Shown piece by piece: positions 1 to 8,090 of a stretch of 64,000 nt of DNA. A program made the position numbers and the translations under genes. The notes beneath the pieces are model-generated. The model ran no database searches and was not told the DNA's origin. It was given only the letters and a program-made list of their open reading frames with translations. Within the stretch, counting starts at the first letter, position 1. The number at the start of each line of letters is the position of its first letter. Source of the DNA: Rhizobium chutanense (GTDB lineage Bacteria; Pseudomonadota; Alphaproteobacteria; Rhizobiales; Rhizobiaceae); contig NZ_NWSV01000026.1 of the NCBI RefSeq assembly GCF_002531935.1, positions 1-64,000 on the forward strand. Reading direction: 5' to 3'.

Positions 1-6
1 GAACCG

Positions 7-73
7 CCCGGTGCGGACCCGCATGCCGGGTGGTGTGGCAGGGGTGCGATCGAATACGATCGCCCCCTATGCC
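7..73. repeat. two consecutive hairpins at the left edge
   Basis: Two inverted repeats stand side by side. The first (7-30) pairs CCCGG with CCGGG and TGCGG with CCGCA around a tiny loop. The second (37-73) pairs GGCA/TGCC, GGGG/CCCC and GCGATCG/CGATCGC around an AATA loop with small bulges. Neither is followed directly by a T-run; the nearest T5 lies about 12 bases after the second. The pair could end transcription from a gene left of the window or be an interspersed palindromic element of the RIME type known in rhizobia. Which one cannot be told from one copy. Confidence 0.5.
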
Positions 74-192
74 GATTATAAGCTTTTTATTCTATACCTC
101 CGGCCATCCCGTGCTCGCCGCCCAAAACCGTGCGGCGGGTTCTGGGCGACATAAGACGAAGAAGCGCCGACAGGGCGCATGGGAGGTAATGA

Positions 193-1275
193 ATGAGTTT
201 TAAAAAGATCGCCGTTCTCGGCCTGGGCAAGGTCGGACGGCTGGCGGCGACGCTGTTGCATGAAGGCGGCTTCGAGGTGATCGGCGTCGATGCGCAATTG
301 CCGCTGAGCGACGTCCCGTTCAAATGCCGCACCGGCGATATCTCCGACCCGCAAGTGATCGGCGAACTGCTCGCGAGCGTCGAGGCGGTGCTCTCCTGCC
401 TGCCTTATCATCTGAATATCGAATTGGCGCGTGCCGCCCATCTCGCCGGCATTCATTATTTCGACCTGACGGAAGACGTCCCCACAACCAATTTCATCAT
501 CGAACTGTCGAAGACCGCCCGCGGCCTGATGGCGCCGCAATGCGGCCTGGCGCCGGGTTTCGTCGGCATCGTCGGCGCAAGCCTTGCCGACGGCTTCGAG
601 CGCTGCCGCTCGATCCGCATGCGCGTCGGCGCCCTGCCGCAGCATCCGACCGGACTGCTCGGCTATGCCTTCAACTGGTCGCCCGAGGGCGTCGTCAACG
701 AATATCTGAACGACTGCGAGGTCATCGAGGGCGGCGTGCGCAAGCTCGTCTCGCCGATGGAATGGCACGAGACCGTCTATGTCGGCGGCGTCAAGCTCGA
801 AGCCTTCACGACCTCGGGCGGTCTCGGCACCATGTGCGACACCATGCTCGGCAAGATCGACAATCTCGACTACAAGACCATGCGCTACCCCGGCCATATG
901 GAGCTGATGAATTTCTTCTTCCATGAACTGCTGATGCGCGACAAGCGCAAGCTTGCCGGCGAGATCCTCACCAATGCCAAGCCGCCCGTCGAAGATGACG
1001 TCGTTTATGTCCATGTCGCCGCCGAGGGCACCGAGAACGGCAGCCTGCGCCGCAAGGAGTTCGTGCGCGCCTATTATCCGATCGAGATTGCCGGCGCCCG
1101 CCGCACGGCGATTGCCTGGACGACCTCGGCCTCGGTGGTCGCCGTCATCGAGATGGTCCGCGACGGCCTTCTGCCGGCGACCGGTTTCCTGCACCAGGAG
1201 CATATTCCGCTGGACATGTTCCTGAAGACGCCGACCGGCAGTCTGTTCAAGGCGGGCGCCACCAGCCACGGCTGA
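193..1275 (+). CDS. saccharopine dehydrogenase family protein
   Basis: A 360-residue NAD(P)-dependent oxidoreductase. The N-terminus is a Rossmann fold (VLGLGKVGR, residues about 9-17), followed by the saccharopine dehydrogenase C-terminal fold with the segments LPYHLN and GLAPGFVG. Family members interconvert saccharopine with lysine or aminoadipate semialdehyde, but many bacterial homologues act on other amino-acid adducts, so the substrate is open. A clear GGAGG lies 7 bases before the ATG. It stands alone, convergent with the hemW operon that follows. Lysine catabolism is a reasonable guess and no more than that. Confidence 0.85.
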   Translation: MSFKKIAVLGLGKVGRLAATLLHEGGFEVIGVDAQLPLSDVPFKCRTGDISDPQVIGELLASVEAVLSCLPYHLNIELARAAHLAGIHYFDLTEDVPTTNFIIELSKTARGLMAPQCGLAPGFVGIVGASLADGFERCRSIRMRVGALPQHPTGLLGYAFNWSPEGVVNEYLNDCEVIEGGVRKLVSPMEWHETVYVGGVKLEAFTTSGGLGTMCDTMLGKIDNLDYKTMRYPGHMELMNFFFHELLMRDKRKLAGEILTNAKPPVEDDVVYVHVAAEGTENGSLRRKEFVRAYYPIEIAGARRTAIAWTTSASVVAVIEMVRDGLLPATGFLHQEHIPLDMFLKTPTGSLFKAGATSHG

Positions 1276-1337
1276 GAAATGCTTTCCGGCGCGCACAGCG
1301 ATCGCTGACGCGCCGGGAGCGACCCGTTGTCCGGATG

Positions 1338-2540
1338 TCAGCAGGCGAGATCGGCGACGACGGAATCGAGGATCAGCATGCCCGACGGCGTGCAGCGCAG
1401 GCGCGAATTGCCGATCCGCTCGATGAATTTGTGTTCGAGCAGGAATTCCTCGCGTTTCGGGTCGAGGTCGCGGCCGGAAAGCTGCTGCCAGCGGGCAAGG
1501 TCGACACCTTCCCGCAGCCGCAGCCCCATCAGCAGCAATTCGTCGGACTGTTCCTCGTAGCCGAGCCGTTCCTCGTCGAGAATGCCGTGGCCGTCGCGCT
1601 CGACCATCTCGAGCCAGGCTTCCGGCTTGCGCTCGGTCGCCGTCGCGATCTTTTCGGGGCCGCGCGTCAGCCGTCCATGCGCGCCGGGGCCGATGCCGGC
1701 ATAATCGCCGTAACGCCAATAGGTCAGGTTATGCCGGCTTTCCGCACCCGGCCGGGCATGGTTGGAGACCTCATAGGCCGGCATGCCTTCGCGCGCGGTG
1801 ATCTCCTGCGTCGCCTCGTAGAGCAGCGCCGATTGTTCGCCATCCGGCACGATCAGCTTGCCTGCTTTGTGCAGCCCGTAGAAGGGCGTGCCTTCCTCTA
1901 TGGTCAGCTGGTAGAGCGAAAGATGATCGACCGCATAGGAGATCGCTTCCTTCAGCTCCCTTTCCCATTCCTCGACCGTCTGGTCCGGCCGGGCATAGAT
2001 CAGGTCGAAGGACATGCGCGGGAAGATCTCGCGCGCCAGCCGGATCGCCTTCAGCGCATCGGCGACATCATGCAGCCGGCCGAGGAATTTCAGGTCCCGG
2101 TCGTTCAGCGCCTGCACGCCGAGCGAGACGCGGTTGACGCCGGCCGCGCGGTAGCCGTGGAACCGCTCGGCCTCGACGCTCGACGGGTTGGCCTCCATGG
2201 TGATCTCGATGCCCGCAGGCACATGCCAGTGCCGCGCAATGCCGTCGAGAATGGCGTCGACCGTTTCCGGCTTCATCAGCGAGGGCGTGCCGCCGCCGAG
2301 GAAGATGCTCGTCACCGTCTTCGGCCCGCTCATGGCCCGGACCGTCGCCATCTCCTTCAGGAAGGCCGATGTAAAGCGCTCCTGATCCACCGGCTGATGG
2401 CGCACATGGCTATTGAAGTCGCAATAGGGACACTTGGCCGCGCAGAAGGGCCAATGGACATAGACGCCGAAACCGGGCTCGCCGGTATCGGGCAGCAGCG
2501 CCGCATCGCGCGAGGAGCCTGGCGTGTCGAAATTGTCCAC
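1338..2540 (-). CDS. hemW: HemW-like radical SAM protein (coproporphyrinogen III oxidase family)
   Basis: A 400-residue radical SAM protein. The cluster motif CAAKCPYC supplies Cys33, Cys37 and Cys40 for the 4Fe-4S cluster and is followed by DFNSH, the form typical of HemW; the HemN_C domain is at the C-terminus. HemW proteins resemble the oxygen-independent coproporphyrinogen oxidase HemN but bind heme and act as heme chaperones, so an oxidase label would probably be wrong. Translation appears to start at GTG, with AAGG about 9 bases upstream, only 9 bases after the rdgB stop. It is the last gene of the rph-VOC-rdgB-hemW operon, and rdgB-hemW pairing is common in bacteria. Confidence 0.9.
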   Translation of the reverse strand: MDNFDTPGSSRDAALLPDTGEPGFGVYVHWPFCAAKCPYCDFNSHVRHQPVDQERFTSAFLKEMATVRAMSGPKTVTSIFLGGGTPSLMKPETVDAILDGIARHWHVPAGIEITMEANPSSVEAERFHGYRAAGVNRVSLGVQALNDRDLKFLGRLHDVADALKAIRLAREIFPRMSFDLIYARPDQTVEEWERELKEAISYAVDHLSLYQLTIEEGTPFYGLHKAGKLIVPDGEQSALLYEATQEITAREGMPAYEVSNHARPGAESRHNLTYWRYGDYAGIGPGAHGRLTRGPEKIATATERKPEAWLEMVERDGHGILDEERLGYEEQSDELLLMGLRLREGVDLARWQQLSGRDLDPKREEFLLEHKFIERIGNSRLRCTPSGMLILDSVVADLAC

Positions 2541-2549
2541 GTGGTGACC

Positions 2550-3194
2550 TTATGCCTCCAGGCAGGTTTCGACAAAGAGTTTGAAGGCGCGGGCCCGGTG
2601 CGACAGCGCCTGCGGCTTGCCGACGTTCCAGCCGTGTTTTTCCTCGCCGCTCATCTCGCCGAAAGTGACGCCGTAACCCTCGGGCTGGAACACCGGATCG
2701 TAGCCGAAGCCCTGGGTGCCGCGCGGCGGCCAGACGACATTGCCTTCCACCTCGCCGCGGAAGAGTTCGGTATGCCCGTCCGGCCAGGCGAGGCAGAGCA
2801 CGCTGACGAAACGAGCCCCGCGCTGTTCAGGCTTGGTCGCGCCCGCATCCTGCAGCGCCTTTTCGACCTTGGCCATCGCCATGTCGAAATCGCGTGTGCC
2901 GTCAGCCTTCTCCGCCCAGTTGGCGGTATAGACGCCGGGATCGCCGCCGAGCGCGTCGACCACCAGCCCGGAATCGTCGGAAAGCGCCGGCATGCCGGCG
3001 GCATTGGCGGAAGCCACCGCCTTGATCGTCGCATTCTCCTCGAAGCTCGTGCCGGTTTCGTCAGGCTCGACGAAATTCAGCTCGGCCGCCGATTTGGCAG
3101 TGAAGCCGAGCGGTCCGATCAATTCCTGGATCTCGCGGATCTTGCCGGCATTGTGGCTGGCGACGACGATGGTCTTCGTTTCAAGCTTGCGCAT
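2550..3194 (-). CDS. rdgB: non-canonical purine NTP pyrophosphatase (RdgB/HAM1)
   Basis: A 214-residue Ham1 family enzyme that hydrolyses dITP, dIMP-type triphosphates and XTP to monophosphates, keeping deaminated purines out of DNA and RNA. Seen: SHNAGK near residue 13 (phosphate-binding), FEENATIKA and LSDDSGL, all family signatures. Its ATG directly abuts the stop codon of the preceding VOC gene (TGA then ATG, no gap), so the two are translationally coupled. It sits between the VOC gene and hemW in one operon headed by rph. Confidence 0.95.
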   Translation of the reverse strand: MRKLETKTIVVASHNAGKIREIQELIGPLGFTAKSAAELNFVEPDETGTSFEENATIKAVASANAAGMPALSDDSGLVVDALGGDPGVYTANWAEKADGTRDFDMAMAKVEKALQDAGATKPEQRGARFVSVLCLAWPDGHTELFRGEVEGNVVWPPRGTQGFGYDPVFQPEGYGVTFGEMSGEEKHGWNVGKPQALSHRARAFKLFVETCLEA

Positions 3195-3620
3195 TCAGAT
3201 ATCCTGTTCGATGCCCCAGATTTTGGCCTCTGCACATTCCAGGCTGTTGCCGGCCGGATCGCGGAAATAGATCGAGCGGCCGCCGTTCGGCCAATGCACC
3301 TCGGATTCGATCGCCACACCGGCGGCTGTCAGCCGTTCGGCCATCGCATCGATATTGCCGCCGGTGACCCGGAAGCAGGCATGACCCGCCCCGGTCGTGC
3401 CGTGCGGCGGCACCTGCAGCGCCTCGCGCGCCGGCGGCTTGATCGTTTCCTCCGGATTGAAGATCAGCAGCACGCCGGGCCCGCAGCGAAAGAAGACATG
3501 CCGGTTGCCGGCGCGGGCGATCTTTTCAAGCCCGAGAACGTCTTCGTAGAAGAGCTCGGCCCGGTCGAGATCGCTGGCATAGAGCGCCGTTTCCAGCATG
3601 CCTTCCAGCATGGCGTTCAT
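3195..3620 (-). CDS. VOC (glyoxalase/bleomycin resistance) family protein
   Basis: A 141-residue single-domain protein with the two beta-alpha-beta-beta-beta halves of the vicinal oxygen chelate fold; the C-terminal half holds the typical YFRDPAGNSLE segment that supplies a metal-ligand glutamate. Members include glyoxalase I, fosfomycin and bleomycin resistance proteins and dioxygenases; nothing here fixes the substrate. The start is the ATG that overlaps the rph stop codon by four bases (ATGA). The reading frame stays open far upstream inside rph, but that part is not protein-like. Confidence 0.85.
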   Translation of the reverse strand: MNAMLEGMLETALYASDLDRAELFYEDVLGLEKIARAGNRHVFFRCGPGVLLIFNPEETIKPPAREALQVPPHGTTGAGHACFRVTGGNIDAMAERLTAAGVAIESEVHWPNGGRSIYFRDPAGNSLECAEAKIWGIEQDI

Positions 3621-4336
3621 CCCGCGATCGCCTGCTTCTGCAGGGCGACGAGTTCGCCGATGCCGTTCTTGGCAAGACCCATCAGCGAACTGAATTCCTC
3701 TTCGGTAAACGGCGTGCCTTCGGCTGTGCCCTGGATTTCGACGATACCGCCGGCGCCGGTCATGACGAAGTTGGCGTCGGTCTCGGCCGAGGAATCCTCG
3801 AGGTAATCGAGGTCGATCACCGGCTGGCTGGCGAAAACGCCGCAGGAAATGGCGGCGACGTGATCCTTCAGGACCCGGTCGACCTTGATCATGTTGCGGC
3901 TTTCCATCCATTTCAGGCAGTCGTAAAGCGCGATCCAGCCGCCGGTGATCGAGGCTGTGCGCGTGCCGCCATCGGCCTGGATGACATCGCAATCAAGGGT
4001 GATCTGCCGTTCGCCGAGCGCCTGCAGATCGACGACGGCGCGCAGCGAACGGCCGATCAGCCGCTGGATTTCCTGGGTGCGGCCGCCCTGCTTGCCGGCG
4101 GCGGCCTCGCGCTTCATGCGCTCGCCGGTCGCCCGCGGCAGCATGCCGTATTCGGCCGTGACCCAGCCCTTGCCGGTATTACGCAGCCATGGCGGCGTCT
4201 TTTCTTCGAGGCTGGCGGTGCAGAGCACATGCGTATCGCCGAATTTCACCAGGCAGGAGCCTTCCGCATGCTTGGAAAAATTGCGCTCGAACGAGACCTT
4301 ACGCATCTGGTCGATTTTTCTGCCTGAAGGCCGCAT
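3617..4336 (-). CDS. rph: ribonuclease PH
   Basis: A 239-residue phosphorolytic 3'-5' exoribonuclease that trims tRNA precursors. Seen: the N-terminal MRPSGR, the RNA-binding RTQEIQRLIGRSLR segment and the CDVIQADGGTRTA motif of the RNase PH fold. An upstream in-frame ATG at 4342 exists, but AGGAGA is placed correctly for the ATG at 4336. It heads the rph-VOC-rdgB-hemW operon and diverges from hrcA across 126 bases. Coupling of rph with rdgB is widespread in proteobacteria. Confidence 0.95.
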   Translation of the reverse strand: MRPSGRKIDQMRKVSFERNFSKHAEGSCLVKFGDTHVLCTASLEEKTPPWLRNTGKGWVTAEYGMLPRATGERMKREAAAGKQGGRTQEIQRLIGRSLRAVVDLQALGERQITLDCDVIQADGGTRTASITGGWIALYDCLKWMESRNMIKVDRVLKDHVAAISCGVFASQPVIDLDYLEDSSAETDANFVMTGAGGIVEIQGTAEGTPFTEEEFSSLMGLAKNGIGELVALQKQAIAG

Positions 4337-4462
4337 TCTCATCTCCTGGGGTTTGTTGACCGCTTCTACGATTGGCGGCGCCTATTTGCAAATTCCCTTT
4401 TGCCACGGGTGTCAGTTTGACTTAACTTTGGGAAGGATCATCAGCGCGAGTTCATAAGCTTC

Positions 4463-5551
4463 ATGGGCATCAGGTCGACGTCGGTTTCGGATGCCGTTGC
4501 TGCGCTGGACGAGCGCTCCAGGGAAATTTTTCGCCGCATCGTCGAAGGATATCTGGAGAGCGGCGAGCCGCTCGGTTCACGCAATCTGTCCCGCCTGCTG
4601 CCGATGTCGCTGTCGCCGGCCTCTGTGCGCAACGTCATGAGCGACCTCGAAGATCTCGGCCTGATCTATTCGCCACATACCAGCGCCGGCCGGCTGCCGA
4701 CCCAGATCGGCCTGCGCTTCTTTGTCGATGCCTTCATGCAGGTCGGCGACCTCTCCCCCGAGGACCGCGCCAATATCGATCGGCAGGTGCGAGGCGAAAG
4801 CGGTGGCAATCCGGTGGAATCGATGATGAACGAGGCAAGTCGCATGCTGTCCGGCATCTCGCGCGGCGCTGGCCTCGTCATCACCTCGAAAAGCGATCCG
4901 GTGCTGAAACATGTCGAGTTCATCCGGCTCGAACCGACCAAGGCGCTGGCTGTGCTCGTCGGCGATCACGACCAGGTGGAAAACCGCATCATCGAGCTGC
5001 CGGCGGGCGTCACCTCCTCGCAGCTGGCGGAGGCGGCGAATTTTCTCAATGCCCATATGTCCGGTCAGACCCTGCCGGAGCTGCGCAAACAATTGAGCCA
5101 GCTGAAGGACAACGTCCGTCACGAGCTCGATGCCTTGTCGCGTGATCTCGTCGAGCGCGGCATCGCCGTCTGGGCCGGCAGCCCGGACGAGGGCAAGCCC
5201 ACGCAGCTCATCATTCGCGGCCGCGCCAACCTGCTCGAAGGCCTCGCCGGCGCCGAGGATCTCGACCGGCTGCGCCTGCTGTTCGACGATCTCGAAAAGA
5301 AGGACAGCTTGATCGAGATCCTCAATCTCGCCGAAACCGGTTCGGGCGTGCGCATCTTCATCGGTTCGGAAAACAAGCTCTTTTCGTTGTCCGGCTCGTC
5401 GCTGATCGTCGCGCCCTATCGTGACGAGGACGATCGCATCGTCGGCGCCGTCGGGGTCATCGGCCCGACGCGGCTCAATTATTCCCGCATCGTGCCGATG
5501 GTGGACTACACCGCCCAGCTCGTCTCCCGGCTTTCGCGCCATCCGCTTTGA
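4463..5551 (+). CDS. hrcA: heat-inducible transcription repressor HrcA
   Basis: A 362-residue HrcA: N-terminal winged helix (about residues 12-85, including SVRNVMSDLEDLGLIYSPHTSAGRLPT in two halves) and a GAF-like C-terminal domain that receives the GroE-dependent folding signal. HrcA represses groESL-type genes at CIRCE elements. No CIRCE (TTAGCACTC spaced GAGTGCTAA) is visible in front of this gene or of grpE, so its targets lie elsewhere. The ribosome-binding site is weak. grpE follows 142 bases downstream on the same strand. Confidence 0.95.
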   Translation: MGIRSTSVSDAVAALDERSREIFRRIVEGYLESGEPLGSRNLSRLLPMSLSPASVRNVMSDLEDLGLIYSPHTSAGRLPTQIGLRFFVDAFMQVGDLSPEDRANIDRQVRGESGGNPVESMMNEASRMLSGISRGAGLVITSKSDPVLKHVEFIRLEPTKALAVLVGDHDQVENRIIELPAGVTSSQLAEAANFLNAHMSGQTLPELRKQLSQLKDNVRHELDALSRDLVERGIAVWAGSPDEGKPTQLIIRGRANLLEGLAGAEDLDRLRLLFDDLEKKDSLIEILNLAETGSGVRIFIGSENKLFSLSGSSLIVAPYRDEDDRIVGAVGVIGPTRLNYSRIVPMVDYTAQLVSRLSRHPL

Positions 5552-5630
5552 TGCCGCGGCCTCCCTCGCGCGTCCGAGAAGACGGCCGCCGCCGCAGAGG
5601 CGCGGAATTTTCGCTTCTTTGTCACGCAGA

Positions 5631-5659
5631 CTTGATTTTTTTCGGTCAAACCTCGATAT
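5631..5659 (+). promoter_or_regulatory. candidate heat-shock promoter of grpE
   Basis: CTTGAT (5631-5636), a 14-base spacer and CCTCGATAT (5651-5659) resemble a sigma-32 promoter (CTTGAAA, 11-15 bases, CCCCATnT). The same stretch also reads as TTGATT, 17 bases, GATATC, so a sigma-70 reading is possible. It lies about 35 bases before the grpE ATG and would let grpE be induced separately from hrcA. Confidence 0.5.
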
Positions 5660-5693
5660 CGGGCGCATCTGAAGACACCAACCGGAGACCGTC

Positions 5694-6326
5694 ATGACCG
5701 ATGACACGACGAAAAACGGACCTGACGCAACTGCGGCCGATGCCGCAGCCGACGCTGCCGCCTACGTCGAGAACGATATTGCGCAGCAAGAAGCCGCCCA
5801 GCCGGACCCGCTCGAGCTCCTGAAGGCCGAAAACGGCGAGCTGCGCGACCGCTATCTGCGCCTTGCTGCCGAGATGGACAATCTGCGCCGGCGCACCGAG
5901 CGCGAGGTGAAGGATGCCAAGTCCTATTCCGTCGCGGGTTTCGCGCGCGACATGCTGGCCGTCTCCGACAATCTGCGCCGCGCGCTCGATGCCATCTCTC
6001 CGGAGACGAAGGCCGCGGCCGATGCCGGCCTGACCACGCTGATCGAAGGTGTGGAGATGACCGAACGCGCCATGCTGTCGGCGCTTGAACGCCACGGCGT
6101 CCGCAAGCTCGAGCCGGTCGGCCAGAAGTTCGACCCCAATTTCCATCAGGCGATGTTCGAGGTGCCCAATCCCGACGTGCCGAACAACACGGTCGTCCAG
6201 GTCGTGCAGGCCGGTTTCACCATCGGCGAGCGCGTGCTGCGCCCGGCCATGGTCGGTGTCGCCAAGGGTGGCCCGAAGCCGGCCGAGGCCGAAACCAATT
6301 CCGTCTTCGACGAGAAAGACGCCTGA
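5694..6326 (+). CDS. grpE: nucleotide exchange factor GrpE
   Basis: A 210-residue co-chaperone that releases ADP from DnaK. Layout: an Ala/Asp-rich flexible N-terminus (residues 1-35), the long dimer helix (about 40-95, with DRYLRLAAEMDNLRRRTERE) and the C-terminal beta domain with KFDPNFHQAMFEVP and VQAGFTIGERVLRPAMVGVAK. GGAGA precedes the ATG. Only hrcA is linked here; dnaK is not in the window. A hairpin follows the stop codon. Confidence 0.97.
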   Translation: MTDDTTKNGPDATAADAAADAAAYVENDIAQQEAAQPDPLELLKAENGELRDRYLRLAAEMDNLRRRTEREVKDAKSYSVAGFARDMLAVSDNLRRALDAISPETKAAADAGLTTLIEGVEMTERAMLSALERHGVRKLEPVGQKFDPNFHQAMFEVPNPDVPNNTVVQVVQAGFTIGERVLRPAMVGVAKGGPKPAEAETNSVFDEKDA

Positions 6327-6330
6327 GGTC

Positions 6331-6359
6331 GCTTTCCTTCTCTGTTGAAGAAGGAAAGC
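6331..6359. terminator. inverted repeat between grpE and the nucleoside hydrolase gene
   Basis: GCTTTCCTTC (6331-6340) and GAAGGAAAGC (6350-6359) pair perfectly, with one more T-A pair inside, between two convergent genes. No T-run follows on either strand, so it is a weak or Rho-assisted terminator, or a 3' end stabiliser for both transcripts. Confidence 0.5.
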
Positions 6360-6366
6360 CTGAAAA

Positions 6367-7311
6367 TCAGATGCGGGCGAAGCGTTCGATCAGAAGATCG
6401 AAGAAACCGTCCGCATCGACATCGCGCATCACTTTGGCGTTGCGCTTGCGTTCGGTGACATGCCACCAGTCGACGACGGTCATGCCGACGGTGAGTTCGG
6501 AGCGGACCTCGATCTCGACATTGCAGTCCCGGCCCTGAAAGAGCTCCGGCTTCAGCAGGTAGGCGATCACGGTGGGGTCGTGCAGCGGTCCGCCGTCCGA
6601 GCCGTATTTCTCGATATCGAAGCGCTCGAAAAATTCCAGCATCTCGACCATCGCCTTGGCAGGCGCCGTGCCGATTTCGGCCATGCGCTTCACCCGATCC
6701 TTGCGGGTCAGCAATTTGTGCGTCACATCGAGCGGCATCATTACGATCGGCACGCCGGAGCGAAAGACGATATCGGCTGCCTCGGGGTCGACATAGATGT
6801 TGAACTCGGCCGCCGGCGTGATGTTGCCGCCCTCGAAGAAGCCGCCCCCCATCATCACCAGTTCGCGGATGCGCGGAGCGATGTCGGGCGCTTTCTGCAA
6901 GGCCAGGCCGATATTGGTGAGCGGCCCGAGCGTGCAGAGCGTCACTGTCCCTGCCTCTTCGCGGCGCAGCGTTTCGATGATGAAGTCGACCGAATGGCCG
7001 GGCTGCAGCGCCATCGTCGGCTCGTCAAGCTCAGGGCCGTCGAGACCGGTCTTGCCGTGCACATGTTCGGCCGTCACCAGCGTGCGGGCGATCGGCGCGT
7101 CGGCGCCGGCGAAGACTTTCGTCTCCGTGCGGCCGCAGAGCTCGCAGACGATGCGCGCATTGCGGCTGGTGAACGACAGCGGCACGTTGCCGGCGACCGT
7201 GGTGATCCCCAGCACATCAAGCTCGTCGGGGCTGCCGAAGGCAAGCATTATGGCGGCCGCGTCGTCCTGGCCGGGATCCGTGTCGATGATGATCTTTCTT
7301 GCGTTTGCCAT
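6367..7311 (-). CDS. inosine-uridine type nucleoside hydrolase
   Basis: A 314-residue IU-nucleoside hydrolase that would split ribonucleosides into base and ribose. The calcium-binding N-terminal signature DTDPGQDDA is present at residues 9-17, with VMMGGGFFEGGNITP and the C-terminal DGGPLHDPTVIAYL block that supplies the catalytic His and a metal-binding Asp. The start chosen (MANARK) sits directly in front of the family's first strand with a GGGAC-type ribosome-binding site; a longer reading begins 18 codons earlier but adds unrelated sequence. Substrate specificity cannot be read from the sequence. No partner permease is adjacent. Confidence 0.9.
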   Translation of the reverse strand: MANARKIIIDTDPGQDDAAAIMLAFGSPDELDVLGITTVAGNVPLSFTSRNARIVCELCGRTETKVFAGADAPIARTLVTAEHVHGKTGLDGPELDEPTMALQPGHSVDFIIETLRREEAGTVTLCTLGPLTNIGLALQKAPDIAPRIRELVMMGGGFFEGGNITPAAEFNIYVDPEAADIVFRSGVPIVMMPLDVTHKLLTRKDRVKRMAEIGTAPAKAMVEMLEFFERFDIEKYGSDGGPLHDPTVIAYLLKPELFQGRDCNVEIEVRSELTVGMTVVDWWHVTERKRNAKVMRDVDADGFFDLLIERFARI

Positions 7312-7617
7312 TGCGATCGTCCCATCCTCGCCAATCAGTTGCCGCGGCATGCACCATTTCTTCACGTCCCGTCACAAATCAGCACATTTTGCACGGGCAC
7401 GTTTTGATGCGAGGCGGCAGACGCTTTGTCAAGCAAGGAGGCGGGCGCAGGCCATCCTAAAATTGAGGGCCGAAGAGGGGCAGGGCTTAAAATCGGGGAG
7501 GCGACGCCGACCGGTCGCCTGCGCCTTGCAGCGCCGGGCTGCTCTCCCCATATTAGCGGCATCCGGATGCTGCATTTGAGGTCCGGGACGGTCGCTTGCA
7601 TCAAGGACTTGAAAGAG
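7312..7617. other. 306-base intergenic region between nucleoside hydrolase and hsp20
   Basis: The stretch separates two divergent genes. It holds the heat-shock promoter described below (7525-7555) and a 12-base palindrome at the expected start point (7559-7570). The half next to the nucleoside hydrolase gene shows nothing I can name and no convincing reading frame. Confidence 0.6.
7525..7555 (+). promoter_or_regulatory. sigma-32-type promoter of the hsp20 gene
   Basis: CTTGCAG (7525-7531), a 14-base spacer and CCCCATATTA (7546-7555) match the heat-shock consensus CTTGAAA, 11-15 bases, CCCCATnTA in nearly every position. Transcription would begin near 7562, inside the palindrome GCATCCGGATGC (7559-7570), giving a leader of about 56 bases. 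No ROSE-type leader motif is evident, so induction is probably at the promoter. Confidence 0.75.
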
Positions 7618-8043
7618 ATGAGCCGCATTACCCCTTTCGCCAGCCCGCTGCTTCTGGGCTTCGATGCCATGGAAAAGACGCTGGAGCGTATTTCCAAGGC
7701 GAGCGACGGATATCCGCCCTATAATATCGAACGTATCGGCGCCGACAGCGGCGCGCCGGAACGTTTGCGCATCACCCTTGCGGTGGCCGGCTTCAGCGAG
7801 GAGGAACTCGATGTCTCGATCGAGGAGAACCAGCTTCTGATCCGCGGCCGCCAGGTGGAACAGGGTGAACGCGATTACCTCTATCGCGGCATCGCCGCCC
7901 GCCAGTTCCAGCGTACCTTCGTTCTTGCCGACGGCATGCAGGTGCTCGGAGCCGGTCTGAAGAACGGTCTGCTCTCCGTCGATCTAATTCGTCCGGAACC
8001 CGCGCGCATGGTCAAGAAAATTAACATTTCGGTCTCACAGTAG
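7618..8043 (+). CDS. Hsp20/IbpA-type small heat-shock protein
   Basis: A 141-residue small heat-shock protein that would hold unfolding proteins for DnaK/ClpB. The alpha-crystallin domain spans about residues 37-130 with VAGFSEEELDV, the LLIRGR strand and the LKNGLLSVDL (GxL) segment; the IPA/IPI-type tail is replaced by KKINISVSQ. The start was chosen at MSRITPF because it has a GAAAGAG ribosome-binding site and matches class A small heat-shock proteins; the open frame upstream crosses the promoter. A DUF1150 gene follows 47 bases later. Confidence 0.93.
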   Translation: MSRITPFASPLLLGFDAMEKTLERISKASDGYPPYNIERIGADSGAPERLRITLAVAGFSEEELDVSIEENQLLIRGRQVEQGERDYLYRGIAARQFQRTFVLADGMQVLGAGLKNGLLSVDLIRPEPARMVKKINISVSQ

Positions 8044-8045
8044 CA

Positions 8046-8066
8046 CAACGGTTTGTTGAACCGTTG
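8046..8066 (+). promoter_or_regulatory. intercistronic hairpin between hsp20 and the DUF1150 gene
   Basis: CAACGGTT and AACCGTTG pair perfectly around a five-base TGTTG loop, starting 2 bases after the hsp20 stop codon. There is no T-run, so it is more likely a 3' stabiliser or partial processing/attenuation point that sets the hsp20 to DUF1150 ratio than a terminator. Confidence 0.55.
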
Positions 8067-8090
8067 GTCCCTTCTTCCGGAGGAACAGGA

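Noticed and set aside
76..1719. 547-codon minus-strand frame opposite the saccharopine dehydrogenase-like gene
   Set aside because: Low-complexity Arg/Ala/Asp-rich translation without domain signatures, complementary to a good gene with a strong ribosome-binding site.
1335..3806. 823-codon open frame on the plus strand opposite hemW, rdgB and the VOC gene
   Set aside because: It is antisense to three well-supported genes with clear motifs; long antisense frames are a normal effect of high GC codon bias. No known domain appears in it.
3195..3992. Longer 265-residue form of the VOC protein
   Set aside because: The extra N-terminal part lies inside rph in another frame and is Arg/His-rich noise; the ATG overlapping the rph stop fits operon structure and family length.
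4337..5693. CIRCE element in front of hrcA or grpE
   Set aside because: Neither TTAGCACTC nor its partner was found in either intergenic stretch.
7562..7617. ROSE-type RNA thermometer in the hsp20 leader
   Set aside because: The leader is only about 56 bases and the ribosome-binding site GAAAGAG has no clear complementary UYGCU segment; the sigma-32 promoter explains heat control.
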